DNA of 10,448 nucleotides. Source: Acanthamoeba castellanii str. Neff. Lineage: Eukaryota; Discosea; Longamoebia; Acanthamoebidae. Below are positions 1-8,183 of the stretch, piece by piece; the first letter of the stretch is position 1, and every line of letters starts with the position of its first letter. Both the position numbers and the translations under genes were made by a program. The notes under the pieces were generated by a model, which saw only the letters and a program-made list of their open reading frames with translations, made no database searches and had not been told where the DNA came from. The DNA lies in NCBI RefSeq assembly GCF_000313135.1, contig NW_004457268.1, forward strand, positions 140,853 to 151,300. The letters run 5' to 3'.

Positions 1-259
1 CCCTCCTGGCCCTTCTTCTGGCCCACGCGCCGCTTGTTGCGCGTTCGCCGCCGCTTCCGGCGGGCCAGCGGACCCAGCATTGCGGCGGCGGCGCCAGCGA
101 GGCCGCCGCCGCCGCCAGGGCCGCCGCTGACCTCAAAGTCGGTGCTCTGTCCATCGTCCGGTTCGGTGGTGGATATCACCAGCCAACGGATCAGGTCCTT
201 CCGCTTCACGAAGCCCAGCAACATGCGCGACTCTGTCATAACCACACACACGCACACGC

Positions 260-295
<36 letters not shown>

Positions 296-3200
296 GCACG
301 CACCGCACACGCACACGCACACACCGCACACATGGGAATGGAACACGTACCTTCGGCATCGATGACGGGGAACGTGGGTTTGTCTTTGTACTTGCGCATG
401 ATCTTGGCGACCTTGGGCGGGCTGGCGTTGATGGGGATGGAGAGCGGGTTGCGCTCCATGATGTCGTCGGCCGTCATGTCGAACATGCTGTGCTCGAGGT
501 CGGGCAGGTAGGGCAGGCCCTTGATCTTGGTCACCGCGTCGTAGATCGACGGCGTGAACGCCCGCGACACCATGAACGCGATCGACGTCGCCAGCTGGAA
601 AAGAAAGAAAGAAAAGATATGAGAAATGAAATGATGAATAGAGAAGAAGTGGAAGAGGAGGAGAAAAAGAAAGAAAAAGACTAGAGCGTACGATGATGGG
701 GGAGAGGAGGTGCATCTGGCCCGTGATCTCCATGATGATGATCGCGCTGGACAGCGTGTGCGACATGCCAGCGGCAAAGGCCGACGCGCCTGTATCGCAA
801 ACGCACACGCACACGCACACGCACACGCACACGCACACGCACACGCACACGCACACGCACACGCACACGCACACGCACACGCACACACCACACAGAGCTT
901 CAGTATATGCCGCACGACACGCACGACACGCCGCACGTACATAGCACGACACGCACAGGGGGCACGTGTGGGGGTGGGTGGGTACCGATGACGGCGTAGG
1001 TGGCGGGGAGGATTTCATAGACCTTGTCCTGCGGGAAGAACGCCAACCCATCGGGAAAGACGCCCTTCAGCAGCTCGCCCGTGGCGCGCCCCACTCCGGC
1101 CCCGACGATCAGCGCCGGCGCGTAGAGGCCGCACGCAATCGGCATCGACGCCGAGAACGCCAGACCAAAGAACTACGTTCAGCGTAGTAGTACAGCGCAG
1201 ACAAGAAAGAACGCGTCAGTCAGTCGACGAAGACGACGGCGACGACGAGTGTGATTGTGGGCGGAGGGGTGGGTGAGGCGTACGCGCGAGACGGTGAAGA
1301 GGAGGATGCTCACGACTACGGGGAAGTGGGTGTCCCAGTCCTTGGCGCCGCCCGGCCGGGTGTCCAGGGGTCCCAGCCATATCATCTCCTTGAGTGACGA
1401 CAGGCCCGGTAGCTACACGTTTTCCGCCGCACGACACGCACACCGCACGCACGACACACACGACACGACACACACGACACAAGCGTCAGATGCTGAACCA
1501 GGAGTGGTATGAGAGCGAGCGAGCGAGCGCACCGACATGAAGTAGAAGTTGCCCGGGAAGGTGATGATGGCGGTTCCCAGGATGACCCACAGCGAATAGA
1601 CGTAGGGACTTCAATTGCAGACGTAGTCGAGGAGGCGTCAGTCGCACCGCAAGACGCCCGGGAAAGGGGGAAAAAAATAAGGGAGGCGGACGCACTGGGA
1701 CAGCCATTTGACGATCTTGGCGCGCCAGACGAGGAATGCCGAGCCCTTGCCCGGGCCGGCCATGCCGGCGAACCACCTTCGCTTGAGGATGATCTGGCAG
1801 ATCAGCTTGACCAGGGCCGCCGAACCCAAGCCGCACACGACACCTGTACGTAATAAATAAATAAATAAATACAAATAAATAATATATAATACATAAGATA
1901 TATAAATATAAATATATTGATATGTATCAGTTGTGTTGCTTCTCGTGGCTTTTCGAATGAGCACAGCGCGACGCACCCAGAGCGCCGTGGAACAGGAGCT
2001 CGGTGTACACCCAGCAGTCGCGAGGAAAATTGGTGGGCGCCGTGGCCGACTGCCAACTGCGCGTTGACGAGGTGCCGAGGTTTAGTTAGTGAGTCTATAA
2101 ATAAAATGTAAATATAAAATGTAAAATAAAAGAGTAATCGTCGTGGCCGACGTACCTCACAAACTGGTAGGCGATGGCTGATATCACGGCGCATTGGAAG
2201 GTGAGCAGGTAGTTTCGGACCGGGTAGTAGGTGGAGGTGACCTCTATACTGAACAGCACGCCTGTAGTGTCGTGTGCACCGCGCGTTGAGGAGTGAAGAA
2301 TGATGAGAATGGTGGCCGGTGAACGTCGATATCGACGCGCCCCGAAGGTGTACCAGGGAGGGTTGAGGGCGCGTACCTCCGATGGGGGCTCCAAAATTGG
2401 AAGACACGCCCATGCCGCACCCGACTGCGATCATTTGCTGATACAGCTGTGGATTCTGGATGATGTTCGTGCCAGAACGCAAAGAATGTCAACGCGTGTG
2501 CGTGCGGTGCGTGCGTGCGCGTGTCGTGTGTGCGTACCTCGCGGATCAGGTGGAAAGGGCGGACTTTGGAGAGCAGGTTGGCGATCATGGAGGAGACGTG
2601 CACGAAGGGTCCCTTCTTGCCGATCATCAAACCGCTCGACAGGCCGAACGTGAGACTGAGCACCTTGGCCATGAGCGTCTTGAAACTGAGCAGCCCTTTG
2701 AGCTTCACGCCAGAGAGAATGCACTTGATCTCCGGTATACCGCTTCCCTGCGCACAAAGAAAAAGAAAAGAAAAGAAACAAAGCTGTCAGCCAGGCACGC
2801 GTCGGCCGTGCGTTGTCAAAAGAAAAAAAAAGAGCGTCACCTGCGCGACTGGACTGAGCTGACAGGCGGCTATGGCCAAGGCGGTGAAGAAGAGCGTCGT
2901 TGAGCCCCACATGAACCAGTCCTCCCAGTAGTTGTGTGGCGCTCGCGCCAGATAGTAACGCACTGCGAGCAGAGGATGAATGGTACGTTTCGGTTAGTGC
3001 ACCGCGCCGCACACGCACACACGCACACGCACGCACGCACGCACGCACCACATGAGAAGAAGAAGAAAAGAGGGACAAAGGGCGTACAGCGATGGCAGTA
3101 GATGATGGCCCAGTCCATCATGCCTCCGATGACGGCGGTGATGATGCCCAGCAGGAGGAGGTAGAGCCAGATGAAGGGCGTCGCGCCCAGGAACTCCTTC

Positions 3201-4699
3201 AGGTCTGCTATCAGACCATCGAAGCAGTTGAACTGGACCGGCCTGCGATCGAAAGAAGAGCAGCACATGTCAGCCTCCACCAGGCACGGCACGGCACGGC
3301 ACGGCACACACACACACACACCACACACACACACACACACACACCGACACACACACCGACACACACCGACACACACACCGACACACACCGACACACACAC
3401 CGGCACACACACACGCACGCACGACACGCACGACACGATGTGATGCATACTTTCGTCTGTAGGGTGTTGGGATGGGACCGCTGATGCCTCCTCCACCGCT
3501 GCCCTCGTTCTCCTTCATCAACTTCTCGAAGACGGCGTCGTCCTTGTCCTTCTTCTCGACGAACGAGGGCATGACGTTATCGGCAAAGTCGAACTTGAAC
3601 TCGTTCTCGAGCTCGTAGGCGCTCTTCTTGAGGTCGTCGATGTCTTCGAGCGTGACGCCGCCCACCCGCGCGGGCGACTCGACGTGTGTGCCGCCCGACA
3701 TGGCGCCCTCCACCACGCTGGAGGCGTCGACCCCCTCTGTCGCGGTCTCGTCATCTGAGATGTCTGAATCGAAATCTGACAGCGCTGCGTCGTCTTCTTC
3801 GCCCTCAGGGACCGCTACGCGAACGCGCTGCAGCTCTTCCACATCCCTGGTGCTGAGATTCGAATACGATCGTCCGCTCTCGTCGAGGAAGCCGCCCGCC
3901 AGCCCATAGATCGCGCCTCCATTGTCGTCCATTCCGGGAGCTGGCGATGAAGAGTACGTGTAGTAGGAGTCCAGCTCTGTCGCAGAATCGTCTTCTCCCA
4001 GTACTCGTCCTCCATCGAGATTGGAAAGCTCCTCGTGCAATCCCTTCATCGGTGTCGTCGTTGATGTTGTCGTTGTTGTTGTTCCCTCTTGTGATGATGG
4101 CGAAATCTCCCGTTCGAAATCGACATCGTCTCTGGAGCCCATCATTCTACTCAGACCGCCTCTACCAATGGCCTCCTCGTTCTTGTGGTGATGCTTGGGC
4201 GTCGATGCTCTCTCGCCCAGAAACAGCAACGAGTTGGTCGAGAGCTGGCTGGTTGATTGTGACCCCTTGTGGAAGTGAACGATTCGTCGATGAATCGGTC
4301 GAGAAGCGGAAGTTGGCGAGGGAGATCTCGATGGCGGGGAGGGAGATCGCAGCGCAGAACGTTGCAGATGCGGCTTCCCCAGTGGGGCCTGAAACGAGGG
4401 GGCGGGGGTGGCACACGGAGGATGAGGTGGTGCCACCTCGTCATCTTCCATTTCGGGCCACCCCCATCGTGGCGCCATCCTTCGCGGGACCGGGGCACGT
4501 GGCGTCGTGTTCTCGCCTCCCCCTCCCCCTCCGTTTCGTCATCCGCTTCGTCTTCGCTTTCGCTCTTTTTCCGTGAGGGTTGTTGCTGCGGTGGAGCGAC
4601 AGTGCCGCTGGTGGTGCGCTTGCGCTTGTCTTTGAGGCGCAGGTGTGGTGGCCCTTTGGCCACGTACGCTGCGAGCGGGCTGCGCAGCCGTTGGTCCAT
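1..4699 (-). CDS. CLC-family voltage-gated chloride channel, 3' end outside window
   Basis: Membrane chloride channel of the ClC-0/1/2/K type. Inferred exons, in transcript order: 4699-4499, 4388-3451, 3242-3088, 2962-2841, 2747-2538, 2455-2377, 2261-2156, 2056-1977, 1843-1696, 1608-1533, 1412-1284, 1172-986, 789-692, 594-351 and 232-<1. Phases match at every junction. Residues 1 to about 380 form a Ser/Asp/Glu-rich, probably disordered cytosolic tail. The first membrane helix is near 402-430. Selectivity motif GSGIPE is at 473-478. The second motif reads GKKGP at 515-519, with Lys517 where the gating Glu normally sits. [13 protein letters not shown] begins at 569, with Val at the proton-glutamate position as in channel-type CLCs. 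GLYAP is near 763 and the pore-Tyr motif PSIYD near 861. The first CBS half begins near 886. A Gly/Ala-rich linker and basic cluster (about 982-994) follow CBS1 and are lineage-specific as far as I can tell. The start and first intron are less certain; Met at 4478 is an alternative start. Confidence 0.9.
233..350 (-). repeat. CA/CACG microsatellite in CLC intron
   Basis: The intron between the two CBS-coding exons holds mixed CACACG and CA tracts (about 241-330, plus strand). Sense strand is therefore GT/GTGC-rich. Donor GTACGT, acceptor GACAG. Confidence 0.85.
790..985 (-). repeat. Long pure ACACGC hexamer array inside CLC intron
   Basis: From about 801 to 886 the hexamer ACACGC repeats about 13 to 14 times almost without error. 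It then turns into CA and imperfect CACGACACG units up to about 960. It lies wholly inside the intron between the exon ending TYAVIG and the exon starting ASAFAAG. The array is strictly alternating purine and pyrimidine. Confidence 0.9.
1413..1532 (-). repeat. Imperfect CACGACACA tract in CLC intron
   Basis: Plus-strand ACGACACGCACACCGCACG-like units occupy about 1430-1482, followed by GAGC units near 1510-1530. The tract lies within the intron between exons 1608-1533 and 1412-1284. Confidence 0.75.
1844..1976 (-). repeat. AT-rich intron with AAAT tetranucleotide repeat
   Basis: Around 1851-1920 the sequence is almost pure A/T. It starts with about five copies of AAAT (plus strand) and continues with ATATA-type runs. 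This is a CLC intron (donor GTGCGT, acceptor TACAG), and is compositionally opposite to the GC-rich exons on both sides. Confidence 0.85.
2963..3087 (-). repeat. CACACG/GCAC tract in CLC intron
   Basis: About 3003-3048 is CACACGCAC followed by GCAC tetramers, then an AGAAG purine run. Intron donor GTACGC, acceptor CGCAG. Confidence 0.75.
3243..3450 (-). repeat. Compound microsatellite with 22-bp higher-order period in CLC intron
   Basis: Three blocks follow each other on the plus strand: GGCAC pentamers (about 3284-3305), a pure CA run (about 3305-3343), and CCG(AC)n units. The CCG anchors sit at 3344, 3356, 3366, 3378, 3388 and 3400, so spacing alternates 12, 10, 12, 10, 12. Intron donor GTATGC, acceptor CGCAG. 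Confidence 0.85.
4389..4498 (-). other. Putative first intron of the CLC gene
   Basis: A 110 bp gap with donor GTGCCC and acceptor TTTCAG joins the frame of an acidic, Gln/Lys-rich exon (4699-4499) to the long second exon in phase 0. Without it, the second exon frame would start at the Met at 4478. Evidence is frame continuity, splice signals and size only. The donor matches the other donors in the window less well. Confidence 0.5.
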
Positions 4700-5021
4700 G
4701 AAGCAAAGGGGGAGAATGAGATAGAAACTGAATAATGTGGAGCTCCCCCAGGAAGAACGGAAGCGGCTGCATCCTGTTCATGTCTGAGCTTTCGGAGCTC
4801 CGTGTTTGTGGCGCCTGCCCTTTTGGGAGGCAAACACAACACGAATTATTTTATTTTTCGCTTTTGTGACACTTCGCGCCCAGCCTCAGTGGTGACGGCG
4901 ATGACGAAGAGGAGGCTCTCTTACAGTAACACCAACGTCCCCAGTGCACAGGTCTCACCCTTGTGGCTAACCACCTCTTCATATCTGTCAAAGGACACTG
5001 TGGGGTGGTTGTTCGAGGGAT
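4700..5021. promoter_or_regulatory. Gap between RING/TRAF gene and CLC gene
   Basis: A same-strand intergenic region of 322 bp that should hold the 3' end of the upstream RING/TRAF gene and the CLC promoter and leader. An AATAAA lies on the minus strand at 4855-4850 within an A/T run, so it could be a polyadenylation signal for the former or a TATA-like element for the latter. Part of it (4984-4921) may be a terminal coding exon of the RING/TRAF gene. Nothing else recognisable. Confidence 0.4.
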
Positions 5022-6078
5022 TTAGTGCCCGCCCCTGCGGCGTGCTCCACGTAGCACCCGCCGACCGCTCCCGGCAGCAAAAACAGGGGCCGCGCTGGCG
5101 GAAGAGAGGGGCTCACCAGCTTGGCCCAGAGAGCTGCTGATTGGGGCGATGCGGTGAGCCTTCACCCCAAACGCAGCGATTGTTGTTTGTAGGATGTACC
5201 TGCGGGATCTATCAATGACGACATCATGCTTGATTGTGTCGATCTCCCTTGATTGCTGATTCCGCCAAGTAGTCATCTCCTCCAAGGAGCGCGTGAGCAT
5301 CTCTATGGTTTCCTGCTGGTGCAGTACGACGACGCGGAGGGTATTCAAGGGGCACTTTTCCTCGTGTTCAGGCATGCGGCCGCGTGGGGCTGTGAACTCG
5401 CATCCAACCTCGGCAGCGCGACACGCCACCACCTTGGCCGTACACTCCTCGTCCTCGTGGCGCTTCTCGCCGCCTGGTGCCACGCGACTGCCACAACCGA
5501 GACCACACACTGGGTCCCATGCCCAGCGTGAGGACAGGAAATGGCCGCTAATAAAATGAAGTGGAGGTTGCATACAGGCTGGGCAGGCGGCGACGTGCTC
5601 GTGCAATGACTTGCGGGCGTAGCTGCAGCCGCAGGAGGGGCAGACCACACGCAGGTCATCGAGCCTGGCGGTCACAAAGCGCGGCGGGAGCATGACGCGA
5701 GCCAAAGCCGTTGGCTGTCGGCACTGAGGGCACGACGAGCTTTTCATGAGCCAGGCGCCAAGACACTCGCGGCAGAACATTTGTCGGCATTCAGGTTCGA
5801 CCACAGGGTCCACAAGTGGCTCCTGGCAAATCGAACACACAAAGTCGCTGTCGACGTTGTCGTTCTCGTACACAAATACCTGCGAGCGAAGGCTTTGTCA
5901 AAAAGGAAACCAGCAAACACAGGCAAGAAGAGGAGGCGCTGAGAAGGAATCACAAACCCAAACAAACAAACAACAAAAAAGATGTGAGACAAGAAGAAAT
6001 GGAAATAAAAGGGAAAAAGCTGCGAACCTGCTTGGCAGAGGGCGCACTTGGCCTGTGGTCGGTTGCAAACGAGAACAT
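5022..6078 (-). CDS. RING finger and TRAF-type zinc finger protein, likely E3 ubiquitin ligase-like
   Basis: Two exons, 6078-6028 (17 codons from Met) and 5879-5022, joined in phase 0 across a 148 bp intron (donor GTTCGC, acceptor CGCAG). Predicted 302 aa. Residues 32-70 form a C3HC4-like RING: Cys32, Cys35, Cys48, Cys53, Cys56, Cys67 and Cys70, but the usual His is Gln50. Cys/His-rich segments follow (about 92-125 and 135-200), matching TRAF-type zinc fingers. A heptad-like Leu/Ile/Glu region (about 200-235) could be a coiled coil. No MATH/TRAF-C domain is visible. RING/TRAF proteins usually act as ubiquitin ligases or scaffolds; the role here is inferred. The last 57 residues look unlike the rest. 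A splice from 5200 to 4984 would give a 264-aa protein instead. Upstream sequence is open in frame, so the start is provisional. Confidence 0.8.
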
Positions 6079-6508
6079 GGCCTCCAGGAGCAAACCAGAA
6101 AAGAGGCGTGCCGCAAGAACCTAAAAGACAACCTTGGTACCAAAAGCAATTTTCTCAGGCATTTCCTTTTCACTCCTCTTTTCTTTTGATGCCACCTTTT
6201 ACAAGCCGCACAGTGAAGCGCGTGTTGGCGTTCTTGAGCACTCTGCCGAGGCTGATATCGCTCGACCTCAGCGCCTGGGACTGCTTTCCCTCCTCTGTAC
6301 CACCGCCACACCTCTCCTCACAATCCCATGTTCACACAGCTCACAACACGACACGACACACGACACACACTCAATCACTATGTGCAGTTGATCGCATGTG
6401 TTGATGCAGAGACTGAGCCTCAGCTGCACCTCCATCACTGACCAAGGCGCGCCTTTGCATTGAAGAGGCCAAACAAGGCTAATTGCTTGTTCCTTTTTTC
6501 ACATTTCA
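6079..6508. promoter_or_regulatory. Gap between NMNAT copy A and RING/TRAF gene, partly coding-like
   Basis: Holds the 3' flank of NMNAT copy A and the upstream region of the RING/TRAF gene, both on the minus strand. A CACGACACGACAC-like tract at about 6344-6371 looks like the intronic repeats elsewhere. Two minus-strand stretches (6435 to about 6376, and about 6283-6212) are open with C/G-ending codons. The stretch 6120-6079 is in frame with the RING/TRAF first exon. This may be upstream exons of that gene rather than non-coding DNA. Confidence 0.4.
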
Positions 6509-7986
6509 TCACTTGAGGAAGGCCTTGTGGAGGTCGTGGTGCTGGAGGTAGGCCTCGACCTCCTCGCCGCACAGCTCCGCCACCGACTCACCGCGCTCCA
6601 GCAGCTCCCGCACCTGTGTATGTCGTGTGTCGTGTGTCGTGTGTCGTGTCGTATCGTGAGTGTGTACCGTGCCGTGAGTGTCGTGTCGTGTGTCGTGTGT
6701 GTCGTGTGGCACCTTGGTCGAGGAGAAGTTGAGCGTCTCGGTGAGCACGATGTAGAGCAGGTGCGAGATGTCCTGGGTCATGCCCTGCTTGGCGCGCCGT
6801 CGCACCGAAGCCGCCACCATCTCCTTCAGCGGCGTCGTGTAGCCCGGCCGACCCACCGCCACCACTGCCATTCGCCACACATCGAGTGAGCCGCGCGTGC
6901 GTGGGTTTGCGTGCCGGCGATGTCTGTGGATGTGTGTCCGAACCTGGTATCGTCTTGCTCCCCGCAGAGATGCCAAAGAGGAGGCCGCACCTGTGCGTCG
7001 GCAATCAGCATCAACATAACATCCCCCACATCGAAACATTTTATGTATATTTACTAAAATTAAATAAAGGCATTCATATATTAAAGAAAACACAAATAAA
7101 CAAAAAAGAAAGAGTGATGCAGGAGAAGTACTTCTCAATCAGGTCTGCCCCGCCCAGGTACATGACCCTCACCTTCTCCTGCACGTGCTCCGCCACATAC
7201 TCGGCGTGGTATCGCGCCACACTGTTCGTTGATGTCGTGTCGTGTTGTCGTTGATGTCGTGTCAGATTGTGTGCGTGTGTCAGAGCGTGTGGTGACCTGA
7301 GGCGTACGAGGGGAAATTGATGAAGCCCATGGCCCGGGCTTCGTAGGATGAGACTTCGATCCAGTCCGACTTGTCGGCCATGACGCGGCACATCTCCACC
7401 CGGTGGTGTCCGCTGATCGGGTACGACCGCACGTTCACCATCTACCCGCCAAACACACACGCCGTGAGCTTGTGCGTGTGTGCGTGTGCGTGTGCGGCGT
7501 GTGTGTGCGGCGCGTGTGTGCGGTGATGGAGAACAAAGAGCACCTTGCCGGTGACGTAGTGGTCGTGCGAGGGCGAGATCCAGCCGACAACGACAGTGAA
7601 ATTGTGCTTCTCTTCGAGCCACCTCTTCGCCGCCTCAAACATCTGCCATGACGAGATCTCGTGTTTAGCCCACACGGCGGTTGCCGCCAACCAACAGAAC
7701 AGACCAACCACAGAGAGCGCGCACCTCGAAATGCATTTTGTGAACGGGCGCGAACGACCTGGTTTTATTTTCAATTTTCAATTTTTAAAATGAATTAGTT
7801 AGAGAAAGGGAACTAATAAAATTAAAATAAACAAAAAAGTAAGAGAAACATGGGGTCATCATACCCGGTGGCGACGAGGGCGACGAAGCGGTGGTCTGGC
7901 CGCACCTTCTTGGCGGCTGCGATGTTGGCGCGCAGCTTGCCCAACGGTATCCGTTCCTGTTCTGCTGCTCGTGTTGTGGGCTCCAT
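6509..7986 (-). CDS. Nicotinamide/nicotinate mononucleotide adenylyltransferase, copy A
   Basis: Joins NMN (or nicotinate mononucleotide) to AMP from ATP, making NAD (or its acid form). Eight exons: 7986-7865, 7758-7725, 7642-7544, 7441-7308, 7221-7132, 6990-6944, 6864-6713 and 6613-6509. All phases match; predicted 260 aa, in the range of short eukaryotic NMNATs. Motifs in order: the nucleotide-binding GSFAPVHKMH (residues 41-50), equivalent to GSFNPITNMH of animal enzymes; WISPSHDHY (about 72-80); GHHRVEM then SDWIEV; MYLGGADLIE (equivalent to LLCGADLLE); and FSSTKVRELL (equivalent to the C-terminal ISSTKIRR motif). All introns start with GT. It is divergent from copy B, with 197 bp between the two ATGs. 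The last exon is nearly identical to that of copy B. Nuclear, cytosolic or other location cannot be judged; no targeting signal is evident. Confidence 0.9.
6614..6712 (-). repeat. CACGA/CA repeat filling the last intron of NMNAT copy A
   Basis: On the sense strand this 99 bp intron is nearly all ACGACAC-type units (plus strand GTGTCGTGTC). The matching intron of copy B (9292-9362) ends in a similar array, so the repeat type is shared just upstream of the near-identical last exons. Confidence 0.85.
7222..7307 (-). repeat. CGACA-type repeat intron of NMNAT copy A
   Basis: Sense strand contains ACACGACATCAACGACA-like imperfect repeats. Donor GTACGC, acceptor AACAG. Confidence 0.7.
7442..7543 (-). 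repeat. CACACG/CGC repeat intron of NMNAT copy A
   Basis: Sense strand is C/A-rich (GCACACACGC units, about 7451-7525). The corresponding intron of copy B is G/T-rich on its sense strand (GTGCGTGC), so the same site carries opposite-strand versions of the repeat class. Confidence 0.75.
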
Positions 7987-8183
7987 CTCTTGAGTGCGTG
8001 AATCCTTTTTGTTGTATTTTTGTTCATTTTTATTTTGCTGGCTTTTTTCCCTGTTCCCATTCGGCGAAACAAGGTCTTAGGTTGGAGAAATAGTGGAAAA
8101 TCAGGAAAAAAATATATCTTTGTTTGAATATAGCAAAAAAAAGGACAAAATAAAGCAAAGGACAACAAATAACAAGACAAGTA
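7987..8183. promoter_or_regulatory. Shared divergent promoter region of the two NMNAT copies
   Basis: A 197 bp AT-rich gap between two divergent start codons, in strong contrast to the GC-rich exons. T-runs dominate the copy A side and A-runs the copy B side. A TATA-like AAATATATC lies near 8109-8117. It must contain both 5' leaders and both core promoters, so a bidirectional promoter is likely. No specific operator is recognised. Confidence 0.55.

Noticed and set aside
133..1051. Long open frames rich in His-Thr, Val-Cys or Ala-His repeats across 133-1051, also at 3092-3484 and 8412-8670
   Set aside because: They are translations of CA/GT microsatellites in several frames at once, cover spliced introns of the CLC and NMNAT genes, and have no domain or codon pattern of their own.
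1851..1920. AT-rich block as a replication origin or promoter
   Set aside because: It lies between phase-matched CLC exons with clear splice signals and is best read as an AT-rich intron.
3344..3410. Regularly spaced short repeats that could suggest a CRISPR array
   Set aside because: Units are 10-12 bp simple-sequence repeats without unique spacers, inside a eukaryotic intron.
4269..4724. Plus-strand open frame of about 150 codons
   Set aside because: It is antisense to the CLC N-terminal exons, is Arg/Ser/Gly-rich and has no family motif; it is a shadow of GC-rich coding DNA.
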